From contig NZ_JNCS01000001.1 in assembly GCF_000731985.1 (NCBI RefSeq), positions 124,001 through 188,000 of the forward strand: a stretch of DNA of 64,000 bases, given 5' to 3'. A program made the position numbers and the translations under genes. The notes below the pieces were generated by a model. It made no database searches. It was given only the letters and a program-made list of their open reading frames with translations, and was not told the DNA's origin. The stretch comes from Natrinema altunense. Its GTDB lineage: Archaea > Halobacteriota > Halobacteria > Halobacteriales > Natrialbaceae. Position 1 is the first letter of the stretch; each line of letters opens with the position of its first letter. Below, in pieces: positions 18,726 through 27,350 of this stretch.

Positions 18726-19012
18726 GCCGTCGCCCGGCCGACCACACCGACCCGGTGCCCGCGATCCGTGACCTGCTCGGCGAAGCGCTCGGCGTCGGCG
18801 AGACGTATCGCCTCCGACTCGAGGAGCGCGACGGCCGGCTCGTCGCCGAGCATCCGAACGACGACAGTCCAATGGCCATCGCCGTCGTCGAGGGACTGGA
18901 CGGACTCGAGGAACGGCCACCGCCGGAGCCGGTGACGGTCGAGATCGTCGGTCGGGTCGTCGACGGCCGGATCGCTGGGAAGGTGGTCGATACGGAACAC
19001 GGGAACCGCTGA
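18722..19012 (+). CDS. Conserved-looking haloarchaeal protein, 96 aa
   Basis: Begins with GTG inside the previous stop (GTGA overlap). The sequence (IRDLLGEALGVGETYRLRLE, then PMAIAVVEGLDGLEERP and VTVEIVGRVVDGRIAGKVV) is predicted as a small alpha/beta protein with no motif I recognise. Translational coupling to the zinc-finger gene suggests a shared task. Confidence 0.7.
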   Translation: MSRRPADHTDPVPAIRDLLGEALGVGETYRLRLEERDGRLVAEHPNDDSPMAIAVVEGLDGLEERPPPEPVTVEIVGRVVDGRIAGKVVDTEHGNR

Positions 19013-19116
19013 GTTCCGCGACGAGCGGACCGGTCGGGGAACGGGGCGGTAAACGGGACGAAACGCGTTCGCGGGCCGAAACCCATACCTTTATTTTCCC
19101 CTACAGAACGCACACT

Positions 19117-19249
19117 ATGTCCGTCAGCCGCCGGCGATTCGCTCCTCGAGCAGGGAGACGAGCAGTCCTGCCTGCAGTTCACGGTTCGGATTACGGACGT
19201 CGAGATCACAGTGACGATGTCGACGGCTCAGCCGCTCTGCGGCGCGTAG
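19117..19249 (+). pseudogene. Possible short gene with a one-base frameshift
   Basis: A TATA-like CTTTATTTT (19089-19097) lies about 20 bases before ATG 19117, the usual leaderless layout. The ATG frame gives only a basic, unlikely peptide. The frame shifted by one base reads GDSLLEQGDEQSCLQFTVRI, then TDVEITVTMSTAQPLCGA and TAG at 19247-19249, which looks like a genuine acidic haloarchaeal protein but has no start codon. One base inserted or lost near 19126-19135 would join the two. It may be a pseudogene, a sequencing error or a false reading. Confidence 0.4.
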
Positions 19250-19268
19250 TCGGGGTCGCGTGCGTTCG

Positions 19269-20066
19269 CTACCGATACCGATTCAGCCGCTTCTTGAGCC
19301 GCTTTGCGGCCTGCGCGCTCGCTCTCGCGAACTCCTCGCCGTCGTCTTCCCCTGCGAAGATAATCCCGCGCGAGGAGTTGACTAACCCGACGCCGTCGGC
19401 CAGTCCGTACTCGACCGCCGCCTCGGCGTCGCCACCCTGTGCGCCGATGCCGGGCACGAGGAAGGGCAGCTCAGGCACCTGTTCGCGCAACTCCTCGAGT
19501 TCCGCCGGCTGGGTCGCGCCGACGACGAGCCCGACGTTGTCGTTCTCGTTCCAGCGATCGGCCAGCGCCGCGACCCGCTCGTAGACCGGTTCGCCCGTCT
19601 CGAGTTCGAGGTCCTGAATGTCGGCCCCGCCCGGGTTGGAGGTCCGACAGAGGACGAAGACGCCGGCCTCCTCGTTCGAGAGGAACGGCTGCAGCGAGTC
19701 CCGGCCCATGTAGGGGTTGACGGTGATCGCGTCGGCTTTTGCGAGTAACTGCGCGTACTGACGGGTCGTGTTCCCGATATCGGCCCGCTTGGCGTCTAAC
19801 AGGACCGGCACGTCCTTCCCGTGGGCGTACGCGATCGTCTCCTCGAGCGCGGCCCACCCGTCCGGATCCTCGTAGAAGGCCGCGTTCGGCTTGAAGACGG
19901 CGGCGTGGTCGTGCGTCGCGTCGATGAGACGGCGGTTGAACGCCCACCGCGGGAGGTCGTGTTCCTGCAGGTGGTCGGGGATGCGCGACGGGTCGGGGTC
20001 GAGCCCGACGGAGACGACGCTGTCGACCGTTCGAATGCGGTCGTGCAGTCGGTCGAAGAAGTTCAT
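19269..20066 (-). CDS. pyrF: Orotidine 5'-phosphate decarboxylase (long type)
   Basis: A 265-residue enzyme that makes UMP from OMP. The catalytic Lys/Asp motif is DAKRADIGNT at residues 91-100. Other family segments are VGLDPDPSRIPDHLQ, AITVNPYMGRDSLQPFL, LVPGIGAQGGDAEA and NSSRGIIFAG. It belongs to the longer PyrF group shared by haloarchaea, mycobacteria and Myxococcus rather than the short type. Stand-alone gene. Confidence 0.96.
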   Translation of the reverse strand: MNFFDRLHDRIRTVDSVVSVGLDPDPSRIPDHLQEHDLPRWAFNRRLIDATHDHAAVFKPNAAFYEDPDGWAALEETIAYAHGKDVPVLLDAKRADIGNTTRQYAQLLAKADAITVNPYMGRDSLQPFLSNEEAGVFVLCRTSNPGGADIQDLELETGEPVYERVAALADRWNENDNVGLVVGATQPAELEELREQVPELPFLVPGIGAQGGDAEAAVEYGLADGVGLVNSSRGIIFAGEDDGEEFARASAQAAKRLKKRLNRYR

Positions 20067-20160
20067 GGCGGGACTGGCCCCGCGACGGTCGAAAAGGTTG
20101 CTATCCGCTCGGCCGACCGCACGGGTACCCCGTTGACGGCCCCGGTCGGATCGAGCCGCG

Positions 20161-20583
20161 TTACGCTTCGAGGACTTCGATCAGGTTTCCCTCGGGATCG
20201 CGCAGAAACATGATCGTGGTCCCGCTCTCGGTCGTCCGCGGCTCGCTGATCGTCGGCACGTCCTCGGGAAGGTGCTCGGCGAAGGACGCGAGATCGTCGA
20301 CGGCGAAGCCGACGTGTGACGCGCCCGGCTGATTGAGCCCCGCTGCCGGGGAGCCCCGCGCTTCGGGGTCGTACTCGACGAGTTCGATCCTGGTCCCGTC
20401 CGCCTCGAGATGCGCGAACTCGGCACTGGCACCGTCGACGTCGACGGCGTCGGCGAAGGCCTCGTCGCCGACGCTGAACCGATCGATGACCGAGAGGTCG
20501 AGCACGTCCCGGTAGAACGCGAGCGTCTCCTCGAGGTCGGCGACGGTGAGACCGACGTGGTGTGCGCTGAGAGCCGTCATCAC
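20161..20583 (-). CDS. VOC-superfamily metalloenzyme (glyoxalase-like)
   Basis: A 140-residue two-repeat VOC protein. The first half reads HHVGLTVADLEETLAFYRDV and RIELVEYDPE; the second HVGFAVDDLASFAEHLP and MFLRDPEGNLIEVLEA. His8, Glu73, His and the final Glu fit the metal site of glyoxalase I-type enzymes. Substrate unknown. In this window it lies near mgsA, whose product is methylglyoxal, so a methylglyoxal-detoxifying role is attractive but unproven. Confidence 0.85.
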   Translation of the reverse strand: MMTALSAHHVGLTVADLEETLAFYRDVLDLSVIDRFSVGDEAFADAVDVDGASAEFAHLEADGTRIELVEYDPEARGSPAAGLNQPGASHVGFAVDDLASFAEHLPEDVPTISEPRTTESGTTIMFLRDPEGNLIEVLEA

Positions 20584-20665
20584 TCCGGTGGTACGAGCGC
20601 GCCGGAAAAACGCTTCCGGCTGCGCCGCCCGCGGGCGGGCGATGGCGACCCTCTCGCACCTCCGT

Positions 20666-21472
20666 TCATTCGACGACGGCCCGGACCTGGAGGTACTCGA
20701 CGCGGACGGCGTTGTCCCCGAACCAGTCCTCGAGCGCGGCGACGGCGTCCCGGCGGAGCGCGGCCCGGGCGTCGTCGTCGTCCATCCGCCGGAGGACGGG
20801 CGAGAGCGGGCCGGACTCCTCGGCGAACTCGCGCCAGAAGTGATGGGGCGTGGCGTACCGGAACTCGAGCAGCCGACGCTGGAACGAGCAGTCCGCGACG
20901 CCGGCGAACTGCTCGCGGACGAAGTCGGGGTCGCCCCACTCGAGGTGGGACCACGGGTCGCTCGGCGAGTCGGCGACGTGATCGGTCAGGACTTCGGTGA
21001 GGTCCCCGACGACGCCGGTGGGCGACCAGGCAGTGAAACAGACCCGACCGCCGGGTTTGGTCACGCGGCGAAGTTCCGCCCCGGCGCGGGTCGAGTCCGG
21101 CGCGAACACGTGGCCGAAGTTCGAGAGGACGACGTCGAACGCGTCGTCGGGGACGGGCAGCGTTTCGGCGTCGCCGGCGAGCCAGGTGATGTCGTCGTAC
21201 CCCGCGAGGCTTGCGTTTTCGCGGGCGAGGTCGAGCATGTCGTGGGCGAGGTCGAGGCCGACGACCGCCGCGCCCGCTCGGCGGGCAGTCAGTGCGGCGT
21301 TGCCCGTCCCGCACCCGACGTCGAGGACGCGGTTGCCCGGATCGATGCCGGCGACGTTGATCAGCCGTGCGATGGCGGGCAGCATGTTCGGTGCCATCGC
21401 GGGATAGCGACCGGCCGACCAGACGTGTCTCGCCGATTGCTCCCCGGATTCGGTCGGGTCTGTCATACCCAC
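20666..21472 (-). CDS. Class I SAM-dependent methyltransferase
   Basis: A 268-residue protein. Motif I is VLDVGCGTGNAALTARRAG at about residues 48-66, then GLDLAHDMLDLARENA, DVVLSNFGHVFAPD and LRRVTKPGGRVCFTAWSP. This is the UbiE/ubiquinone-menaquinone-like group. The substrate cannot be told from sequence. Confidence 0.88.
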   Translation of the reverse strand: MGMTDPTESGEQSARHVWSAGRYPAMAPNMLPAIARLINVAGIDPGNRVLDVGCGTGNAALTARRAGAAVVGLDLAHDMLDLARENASLAGYDDITWLAGDAETLPVPDDAFDVVLSNFGHVFAPDSTRAGAELRRVTKPGGRVCFTAWSPTGVVGDLTEVLTDHVADSPSDPWSHLEWGDPDFVREQFAGVADCSFQRRLLEFRYATPHHFWREFAEESGPLSPVLRRMDDDDARAALRRDAVAALEDWFGDNAVRVEYLQVRAVVE

Positions 21473-21615
21473 TGCTCAGTCGCCACGAACAAAAATAGGT
21501 AGCTGATTCGAACTGCTTTCGGCCGGCATCGAATGCCAGGTTCGAGGACCGCCGGCGCACCCGACCGCGCTCGGTCCGGAGTAGCGCTTATCTCCCCCGA
21601 GAATGAGGGACGGGT

Positions 21616-21984
21616 ATGACGCGCGTCGCGCTCATCGCCCACGACGAGAAGAAAGCGGACCTTATCGACTTCGCACGGACACACGAGACACAGCTGCGAG
21701 CGTACGATCTGATCGCGACCGGGACCACGGGACAGCGGCTGATAGACGAGACCGGCCTCGAGATAGAACGCAAGGAGTCGGGACCGCTCGGCGGCGACCT
21801 GATGATCGGGTCCGAGGTCGCGGAGGGGATCCTCGACGGCGTCGTCTTCCTCCGCGATCCGCTGCGAGCCCAGCCCCACGAGCCCGATATCTCGGCGCTG
21901 CTCCGGATCTGCGACGTCCACGACACGGCGCTCGCGACGAACCTCGCGTCCGCGGAGTTCCTCATCGAGGGGCTGGCGGAGTAG
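21616..21984 (+). CDS. mgsA: Methylglyoxal synthase
   Basis: A 122-residue enzyme converting dihydroxyacetone phosphate to methylglyoxal. It has the conserved VALIAHDEKKADLIDFA start (His9), the phosphate loop ATGTTGQRL at about 34-42, the catalytic-site segment SGPLGGDLMIGSEVAEG (Asp61), VVFLRDPLRAQPHEPDISAL and the CDVHDTALATNLASAEF end. Length is shorter than E. coli MgsA (152) but complete. A GCTTATC element about 25 bases upstream may be the promoter. Confidence 0.95.
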   Translation: MTRVALIAHDEKKADLIDFARTHETQLRAYDLIATGTTGQRLIDETGLEIERKESGPLGGDLMIGSEVAEGILDGVVFLRDPLRAQPHEPDISALLRICDVHDTALATNLASAEFLIEGLAE

Positions 21985-22087
21985 CCCGTCGCCGTCTCGT
22001 CGCCCGAGCGGGACCGACACGCCCGCGGGCGATGACCGAGCGGACGGAAGGGATAGCTTCAACCGGCTCGAGCCCCCTGTCGTACCC

Positions 22088-22747
22088 ATGCCACGAGCGG
22101 TCGTCTTCGATCTCGATTACACGCTCGCCGTCCCGCGACGGGATCGGGCGACCCTCCTCGAGGAAGCCACGGCCGCGACCGGTGCGCCGTCGCTCACCCG
22201 GCAGTCGTACCTCGAGGCCCACCGCCGAAACCTCACCAGCGAGACGCGCGAGCCGATCTTCGCCGACCTGCTCGCGGACAGCGAGAGCGACGCCGATCCG
22301 GCCGCCGTCGCGACGGCCTACCGCGAGACGATCGCCGACGCCCTCGAGCCGCTGCCGGACGTCGAAGCGATGCTCGCGGAGTTCCGCGATGCGTACCGTG
22401 TCGGGCTGCTCACCAACGGCCCGGTCCGCGCCCAGCGGCACAAACTCGAGACGCTGGGCTGGGAGGACGCCTTCGACGCCGCGCTCGTAACGGGTGAACT
22501 CGAGGCCGGCAAACCCGACCCGCGAGCGTTCGCGGCGATTACCGACGAATTGGGCGTCGCGCCCGGCGACGCGGTCTACGTCGGCGACGAGGTCGAGGCC
22601 GACGTGCGGGGCGCGACCGAGGCCGGGTTGCGGGCGATTCAGGTGCTGCTCGCGGACGGTCCCGATCCCGATCCCCGCGCCGCCGCCCACGTCGAGCAGG
22701 CGGACATCGCGGCGACGCTGCCGGGGATCGTCGCGGCGCTCGACTGA
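22088..22747 (+). CDS. HAD-family hydrolase
   Basis: A 219-residue phosphatase-type protein. The four HAD motifs are FDLDYTLAVP (nucleophile Asp), LLTNGP, ELEAGKPDPRAFAA (Lys) and YVGDEVEADVRGA. The helical cap lies between motifs I and II. Likely a phosphoglycolate-phosphatase-like or nucleotide 5'-phosphatase; substrate unknown. Confidence 0.9.
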   Translation: MPRAVVFDLDYTLAVPRRDRATLLEEATAATGAPSLTRQSYLEAHRRNLTSETREPIFADLLADSESDADPAAVATAYRETIADALEPLPDVEAMLAEFRDAYRVGLLTNGPVRAQRHKLETLGWEDAFDAALVTGELEAGKPDPRAFAAITDELGVAPGDAVYVGDEVEADVRGATEAGLRAIQVLLADGPDPDPRAAAHVEQADIAATLPGIVAALD

Positions 22748-22796
22748 CGTGCTAGCCGCCACGACCCGGCACGCGCCACCGCTCGCGAGACGGCGG

Positions 22797-23189
22797 CTAC
22801 GCGTCGCGTTCCTCGAGCCGGCGGCTCACGGTCTGTAACACGTCCGTCGTTCGCTTGACTGCAGCCCCGCTCTCGACGAAGACGAGCGTTTTCGGCGGCT
22901 GCGTCGCCTTCGGCCGTACCCTGAGGTCGACATCGGCTGCCGCCGCTGCCGCGATGTCCTGTCCCGCCTCGAACTCGAGGTGGGCTCTGTCATCGTGTAC
23001 GAAGACACGAGCAATGCGTTCGTCGCGGCGAGTCATGTCGTAGGCGCGCGCGCCGTCGGCCGTCGGCTCGACGTCCCGATCGGCGTTGGTGACGGCGTAC
23101 TCCGCGAGTTCGCCGTCCTCGCGGCCGTCGACCTCGCTCGAGAGGAGTTCGGCGATCCGGCGACCGTCGGTGATCCGTTCCTCGACCAT
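22797..23189 (-). CDS. rnhA-operon protein family, function unknown
   Basis: A 130-residue acidic protein (MVEERITDGRRIAELLSSEV, then RVFVHDDRAHLEFEAGQDIA and RRPKATQPPKTLVFVESGAA-like C-terminal segment). I recognise it only as the small haloarchaeal protein found in the rnhA cluster. It follows the DUF2240 gene by 23 bases on the same strand and is probably cotranscribed with it. Confidence 0.7.
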   Translation of the reverse strand: MVEERITDGRRIAELLSSEVDGREDGELAEYAVTNADRDVEPTADGARAYDMTRRDERIARVFVHDDRAHLEFEAGQDIAAAAAADVDLRVRPKATQPPKTLVFVESGAAVKRTTDVLQTVSRRLEERDA

Positions 23190-23212
23190 ACCTGCCGGTC
23201 GGGACGGCGAGA

Positions 23213-23671
23213 CTAACCGTCTTCGGTGTCGGTGACGGCTTCCCTGGCGACCGGGGCGAGTTCGTCGACGTCGACTCCCTCGCGGCGGGCGTAGACGACC
23301 GCGGCTGCCTCGATGGTCAGCCCGAGTTCCTGCTGGAGGGTGTTGATCGCGCCGACCGCCTCCTGTTTCTCCGTGCCCTCGGCGACCAGCGAATCGAGGA
23401 CGCGTTCGAACGCCGAGCGTTCCCGCAGGAGGTCCTCGTCGGGGGCGAAGTCCTCCGGCACCGTCACCTCGCCGGGATCGAACGTGACCGCGAGCCCGTC
23501 GTCGTCGCGCTCGAGGAGTCCCTCGCCGGTGGCGACGTCGATCAGCCGCGTGGCCTGATCGGGAGAAAACCAGTCCCGATCGAGCGAGAGGGCGACGACG
23601 AACTCGTTTTCCTTGAGGCGACGGGTGCCGTTCTGGATGAACGGGGCGGCGACCGCGACGCGGAGGCTCAT
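23213..23671 (-). CDS. DUF2240 family protein
   Basis: A 152-residue archaeal protein starting MSLRVAVAAPFIQNGTRRLK. KENEFVVALSLDRDWFSPDQ and the winged-helix-like RLIDVATGEGLLERDDDGL follow. The C-terminal third (AVGAINTLQQELGLTIEAAA) is helical. Family function unknown. Located between rnhA and the rnhA-operon protein, all on the minus strand. Confidence 0.82.
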   Translation of the reverse strand: MSLRVAVAAPFIQNGTRRLKENEFVVALSLDRDWFSPDQATRLIDVATGEGLLERDDDGLAVTFDPGEVTVPEDFAPDEDLLRERSAFERVLDSLVAEGTEKQEAVGAINTLQQELGLTIEAAAVVYARREGVDVDELAPVAREAVTDTEDG

Positions 23672-23747
23672 CGGCGTCGACTTCCTCGAGCGGTGAGAAA
23701 ACGATGACGGTTCCGCCCGGCCGCGGTCGGGAGGGTGCCGACGGCGA

Positions 23748-24389
23748 TCAGTCGGAGGCGCGACCGCCGCCACCGCTGTTGCGGTCGGCTCGGGACGGCG
23801 GCGGGAACTCGCCGGCGCTGGGCTTCGGGGCTTCGGGGAGGACACAGCGATCGGGTTCGCGATTGACGTGCCGGTACTGGGTCGGCGCGTTCGCGAGCGG
23901 ATGGGCGGGGTTTTGATCGCTGTCGATCCGTGCGGCCCGCACCTCGTCGAAGCCGCTGAGCCGGGCTCGAATCCCGCGCCAGTGGTACTCCGTCGCGGTC
24001 GGGACGGAGACCGGCCGCGGCGACTTCCCGTCCGGGTGCTGTGTCGCGAGGATGGCGCTGTTGACGTTACTGGCGAGCGCGTCGTGGTCGATGAGGACGC
24101 CGACGTCGGCGTCTCGCGGCGCTCGCGCGGCGAGGACGTCGAGTCCGAGGTGGAGGGCGCGGTACTCCGCAACGTTGTTGTCCGGCGGCGTGTCTGCGGT
24201 CGCGACGCGTGCGACGCGAGTGCCGTCGCGCGTTTCGATAACGGCACCCAGCCCACCGCTCGAGCCGCGGAAGGACCCGTCAGTAGCGACGTAGAAGTCA
24301 CGGTGGTGGGTCCGCGGGGGATGGGCGATGTGAGGCGTGGGCGACTCGTCGAACAGATCCCGCAGTGCGGGCCGGCCGTGAGCGGCCAT
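23748..24389 (-). CDS. rnhA: Ribonuclease HI
   Basis: A 213-residue RNase H that cleaves RNA in RNA-DNA hybrids. Catalytic segments: FYVATDGSFRGSSGGLGAVI (first Asp), DNNVAEYRALHLGL (Glu), GVLIDHDALASNVN (Asp) and RIDSDQNPAHPLANA (final Asp region). The last 40 residues or so (PPPSRADRNSGGGG) look disordered. First gene of a three-gene minus-strand cluster. Confidence 0.9.
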   Translation of the reverse strand: MAAHGRPALRDLFDESPTPHIAHPPRTHHRDFYVATDGSFRGSSGGLGAVIETRDGTRVARVATADTPPDNNVAEYRALHLGLDVLAARAPRDADVGVLIDHDALASNVNSAILATQHPDGKSPRPVSVPTATEYHWRGIRARLSGFDEVRAARIDSDQNPAHPLANAPTQYRHVNREPDRCVLPEAPKPSAGEFPPPSRADRNSGGGGRASD

Positions 24390-24664
24390 GGATGGCCGTA
24401 GGCCGGTTATCTACTTAATTATGTCGTCCGCGATAACAAATGCCAATGTAGCTCTAGGGAGTGCTCCGTGTGGAACCATCTCATTCAGTAACCAGTCCTC
24501 CGAAATGAATTGTCGCCTCGAGTAACTGATGTTCCGAAAGCAGCACAGATAGCGGCTCTGTACGCCAAATATGGAGTCCGGGACGGTTGCGCGTTTCGAC
24601 CGGGCGGTCCGGACCCAATCTGTGTTGGCAGTAGGAGTAATACCACTGGGTGCTAAAGCGACAT

Positions 24665-25030
24665 ATGAGCCAGACGAACGCCAGTCGGATGGAAGCGGCC
24701 TGTTCCCTTCTCGCGGAGTCAGAACGCCGGTTTCTCCTCTACCAGCTCGCGGACGAGCACTCCGCGAACCTCGAGGATCTCATCGCCCAGGTCGCGGCCT
24801 GGGAACTCGACGCGCACGCCGACGCGATCGACAAGGAGGTGCGACAGCGCGTCTACGTCTCACTGGTTCACAACCACCTGCCGCGGCTCGAGGACTACGA
24901 CATCATCGAGTACGACCTGCGGAGCGGCGATATCGTGCTGGCGGAGGGGTTCGAGGACATCAAACCGCTGCTCGAGCAGTTCAGACAGACCGAGGCCGAA
25001 CCCGAACTCCGGGAACGACCCCCGCTCTGA
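24665..25030 (+). CDS. DUF7344-like winged-helix regulator
   Basis: A 121-residue protein: AACSLLAESERRFLLYQLAD, LEDLIAQVAAWE, VRQRVYVSLVHNHLPRLEDY and IIEYDLRSGDIVLAE. This is the small haloarchaeal winged-helix domain pattern in which a hairpin wing follows HLPRLED. The ATG at 24665 is favoured over a GTG five codons upstream. The 275 bases before it (24390-24664) hold no other gene. Confidence 0.75.
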   Translation: MSQTNASRMEAACSLLAESERRFLLYQLADEHSANLEDLIAQVAAWELDAHADAIDKEVRQRVYVSLVHNHLPRLEDYDIIEYDLRSGDIVLAEGFEDIKPLLEQFRQTEAEPELRERPPL

Positions 25031-25155
25031 GCTGCTCCCCGTCGTCCGGACCCGACTACCGTCGTTCGTCTCCCGTCTGTCGCCCCGGATCGCCCCGTGC
25101 GGGTGAGTTCGCTTCGAACCGTAACGCATAGGGGACCTCTATCGAGATAGCCTTC

Positions 25156-26082
25156 GTGAGCCGCTATCGAAACCTGTTACTCTTCCTGATACTCGCAACG
25201 TTGTGGGGATCAGCCTTCGTCGCGATCAGCGCCGGCCTCTCCTACATTCCGCCGATCCTGTTCGCGGCGCTGCGCTACGATATCGCCGGCCTCCTGATGC
25301 TCGGCTACGCGGTCTACGCCGTCGAGCACTGGCTGCCCCGCGGCCGACTCGAGTGGACGCAGGTCGCCGTCGGGGCCGTACTCTTGATCGCGGCCTATCA
25401 CGCGTTCCTGTTCGTCGGGCAGCAAAACACGACGGCCGCGGCGGCGGCGATCCTGGTGAGCCTCTCGCCGGTCCTGAGTACCGGGTTCGCGCGGCTGCTG
25501 ATGCCCTCCGACGCCCTCTCGCCGGTCGGCATCGTCGGCGTCGTCATCGGGCTGGTCGGCGTCGGCGTCATCGTCCAGCCCGATCCGGCTAACCTCCTGA
25601 CGACCGGCTCGGTGGCGAAGGGGCTCGTCTTCTGTGCCGCGGCCGCGTTCGCTCTGGGCAGCGTCCTCACCCGCCGGCTCGACGCCTCGCTGCCGATCGA
25701 GACGATGGAAGCCTGGTCGATGCTCGGGGGTGCCCTCGTCATGCACCTCGTCAGCGTCGCGATCGGCGAGCCGATCGAGCCGGCGGCGTGGACCAGTCCC
25801 GAGGCGATCGGCGCGCTCGCGTACCTGTCGGTGGGTGCGAGCGCGGTCGGCTTCCTCATTTACTTCGACCTGCTCGAGCGACTGGGTGCCGTCGAGATCA
25901 ACATGGTCTCCTACGTCGCACCGGTCGTCACCGCGGTCGTCGGCTGGCTCTACCTGGACGAAGTCGTCGATACCGCGACGCTCGCCGGGTTCGCCCTCAT
26001 CGCCGTCGGCTTCCTCCTCGTCAAGCGGCGAGCGATTCGCCGGGAAGTCGGTACCGTCCGGTCGCGCGGCTCGAGCGAGTGA
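25156..26082 (+). CDS. EamA/DMT-family transporter
   Basis: A 308-residue membrane protein with ten hydrophobic segments in two EamA repeats: FLILATLWGSAFVAISAGL at the start and NMVSYVAPVVTAVVGWLYLD in the second repeat. It starts at a GTG. These drug/metabolite transporters export amino acids or small metabolites; the substrate is not evident. It stands alone. Confidence 0.88.
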   Translation: MSRYRNLLLFLILATLWGSAFVAISAGLSYIPPILFAALRYDIAGLLMLGYAVYAVEHWLPRGRLEWTQVAVGAVLLIAAYHAFLFVGQQNTTAAAAAILVSLSPVLSTGFARLLMPSDALSPVGIVGVVIGLVGVGVIVQPDPANLLTTGSVAKGLVFCAAAAFALGSVLTRRLDASLPIETMEAWSMLGGALVMHLVSVAIGEPIEPAAWTSPEAIGALAYLSVGASAVGFLIYFDLLERLGAVEINMVSYVAPVVTAVVGWLYLDEVVDTATLAGFALIAVGFLLVKRRAIRREVGTVRSRGSSE

Positions 26083-26149
26083 GCCGCCGGAGTTGGGACG
26101 CCGGGCGGTCCGGAGCGGGTGAGCGGCCAGCCGACGGCGAACCGCGCCG

Positions 26150-26422
26150 CTACCGGCGATGTGCGTGGCCGACGTAGAGCGCGAGGAGGTTGGTAACCAG
26201 CAAGCCGAGGAACACCACGCAGTCGAGCGAGGACGACAGCCCGGTCGCGAGCAGGGGGAGGTAGAGTACCGGCAGAGCGATGGCCGTCCAGAACCCCGCG
26301 GCGCGAATCGGGGACGCGAGTCCCGGCACGGCGCGCTCGAGCGCGCCGTGGTCGTCGTCACGGCGGTCGCTCGGCGGACTCGATTCGCCGGACCGCTGTT
26401 CGGACGGGGACGGGCTCGGCAT
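26150..26422 (-). CDS. Small two-helix membrane protein
   Basis: A 90-residue protein from ATG 26422 (MPSPSPSEQRSGESS). A charged N-terminal half precedes two hydrophobic segments, FWTAIALPVLYLPLLATGL and VVFLGLLVTNLLALYVGHA. Not recognised. The 200 bases between it and the zinc-ribbon gene (26423-26623) carry no gene that I can support. Confidence 0.6.
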   Translation of the reverse strand: MPSPSPSEQRSGESSPPSDRRDDDHGALERAVPGLASPIRAAGFWTAIALPVLYLPLLATGLSSSLDCVVFLGLLVTNLLALYVGHAHRR

Positions 26423-26623
26423 CGAACTCACGTGGTGTGTCACCCGTGCCGGCGACGACGCAAATATCGGCCCCACCGTTTCGAGCCGTCTCACGAGTGG
26501 CCCGCAGTCGGGCGGTGTGAACGGGAGCTTTCCCGCGGTAAATATCCTGTTTCCCACGATATCCGCGGCCGCTCGGCTACGCGGTCGTCGTCGGGGACGG
26601 GAAAGCGCCCGCGACGGGGCCAG

Positions 26624-26764
26624 TCAGGTGAGCCGCTCGCCGTCGTCGTCGAACGCGAGTTCGCAGTCGTCACAGAGCCACCAGCCGACGAGCGGGTCGC
26701 GCCGGGCGATCTCCGCGCCGCACTCGGGACACCGCCGCGAGCGCTCGCTCAGAGGGACGGTCAT
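26624..26764 (-). CDS. Short zinc-ribbon protein, 46 aa
   Basis: Read from ATG 26764: MTVPLSERSRRCPECGAEIA and then WLCDDCELAF. The CPEC/CDDC pair is a classical zinc ribbon. Its ATG overlaps the stop of the next zinc-ribbon gene upstream (TCAT on the plus strand), so the two are cotranslated. Function unknown. Confidence 0.65.
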   Translation of the reverse strand: MTVPLSERSRRCPECGAEIARRDPLVGWWLCDDCELAFDDDGERLT

Positions 26765-27018
26765 TCGTTCGGCCCGCCACTCTCGGACGCGCCGCGGGTG
26801 CGCGAGACCAGCCCGGGCGGGACCGAGCAGCCACAGGGGCTGACCGATCCCGTGTGGGGGCCGCTGGCGGTCACGAACGTCACGGGCTCGCCACAACTGG
26901 GACACTCGGGACGCGACCACGAGCCGTCGTCGCTCGCATCGGGCTTGTCGCCCCCGTCGGAGCCGCCGCTCGCGTCGAGGGCGTCGCTCCCATCGGACGC
27001 GTCACCCATCGCGCTCAC
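26761..27018 (-). CDS. Small protein with Asp/Ser-rich head and Cys-rich tail
   Basis: Eighty-five residues. The first 33 are Asp/Gly/Ser repeats; the rest holds ECPSCGEPVTFVTASG and SVSPCGCSVPPGL, a likely zinc-binding site. The GTG at 27018 is favoured as start because a duplicated, broken copy of this gene (27332-27553) has an ATG at the aligned position. It diverges from the structured-RNA promoter at 27155-27160. Confidence 0.6.
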   Translation of the reverse strand: MSAMGDASDGSDALDASGGSDGGDKPDASDDGSWSRPECPSCGEPVTFVTASGPHTGSVSPCGCSVPPGLVSRTRGASESGGPNE

Positions 27019-27079
27019 CCCTCGAGCCCGACGGCGACGCGACGGCCGCTGGGACCGGCACGGAGCGGGCTGGGAACAG

Positions 27080-27350
27080 CGCGGACACCGCGGCGACTGC
27101 TGCGGACAGCGCAGGGGCTAATCGGAGGTGGCGATTCGGCTGTCGTGCGGGATGTTTATATCCCGGTAGAATGAACGGAATCATGCTTCCGAAATCCCTC
27201 GTGTGGGATTTGGAAGCCAGTCTCGGGTGCTACTACACCCGGGGCGTTTTCGTACGCCCCTCTCGGAGACGTGGCCTCCGCGTTAATGGTTGGGCTGTTG
27301 TTACTTATACCTACTGTTTCCGGCGGGGAATTTATCGCTCGGTTCGAGGC
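27080..27350. repeat. Tandem duplication, unit A
   Basis: This block is repeated, diverged, at about 27570-27845 (period 494 bases at the RNA). The shared parts are CGGCGACTGCT...GGGCTAATCGG, ATTCGGCT, GGGATGTTTATAT, CGGTAGAATGAACGGAATC, the hairpin region and ACTGTTTCCGGCGGGGAATT. Similarity extends leftwards into the 5' end of the zinc-binding protein gene, so the duplicated unit comprised that gene's start, a divergent promoter and the RNA. Confidence 0.75.
27183..27281 (+). ncRNA. Putative structured RNA with four hairpins, copy A
   Basis: A TATA box TTTATA (27155-27160) predicts a start near 27183. Four successive hairpins follow. H1 is 27185-27217 (GCTTCC and AAATCCC paired with GGGATTT and GGAAGC). 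H2 is 27224-27241 (CGGGTG/CACCCG). H3 is 27241-27260 (GGGGCGT/ACGCCCC). H4 is 27264-27280 (CGGAG/CTCCG). A T-rich stretch and a TTTCC-GGCG-GGGAA hairpin near 27317-27330 may end it. No reading frame shows protein-like conservation between the copies. Not a family I recognise; a leader of a tiny protein remains possible. Confidence 0.5.

Noticed and set aside
27183-27281. SRP RNA, RNase P RNA or box C/D or H/ACA guide RNA identity for the structured RNA
   Set aside because: Too short for SRP or RNase P RNA, no conserved core of either, and no convincing RTGATGA/CTGA boxes or ACA tail with kink-turn were found.
27207-27350. Hydrophobic frame reading GAFSYAPLGDVASALMVG in unit A and GAFSYVPLGDVVSASMVG in unit B
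   Set aside because: It looks conserved at first sight, but it has no start codon upstream in unit A or B (stop codons interrupt) and changes fall mainly at first and second positions. Conservation is better explained by RNA stems.
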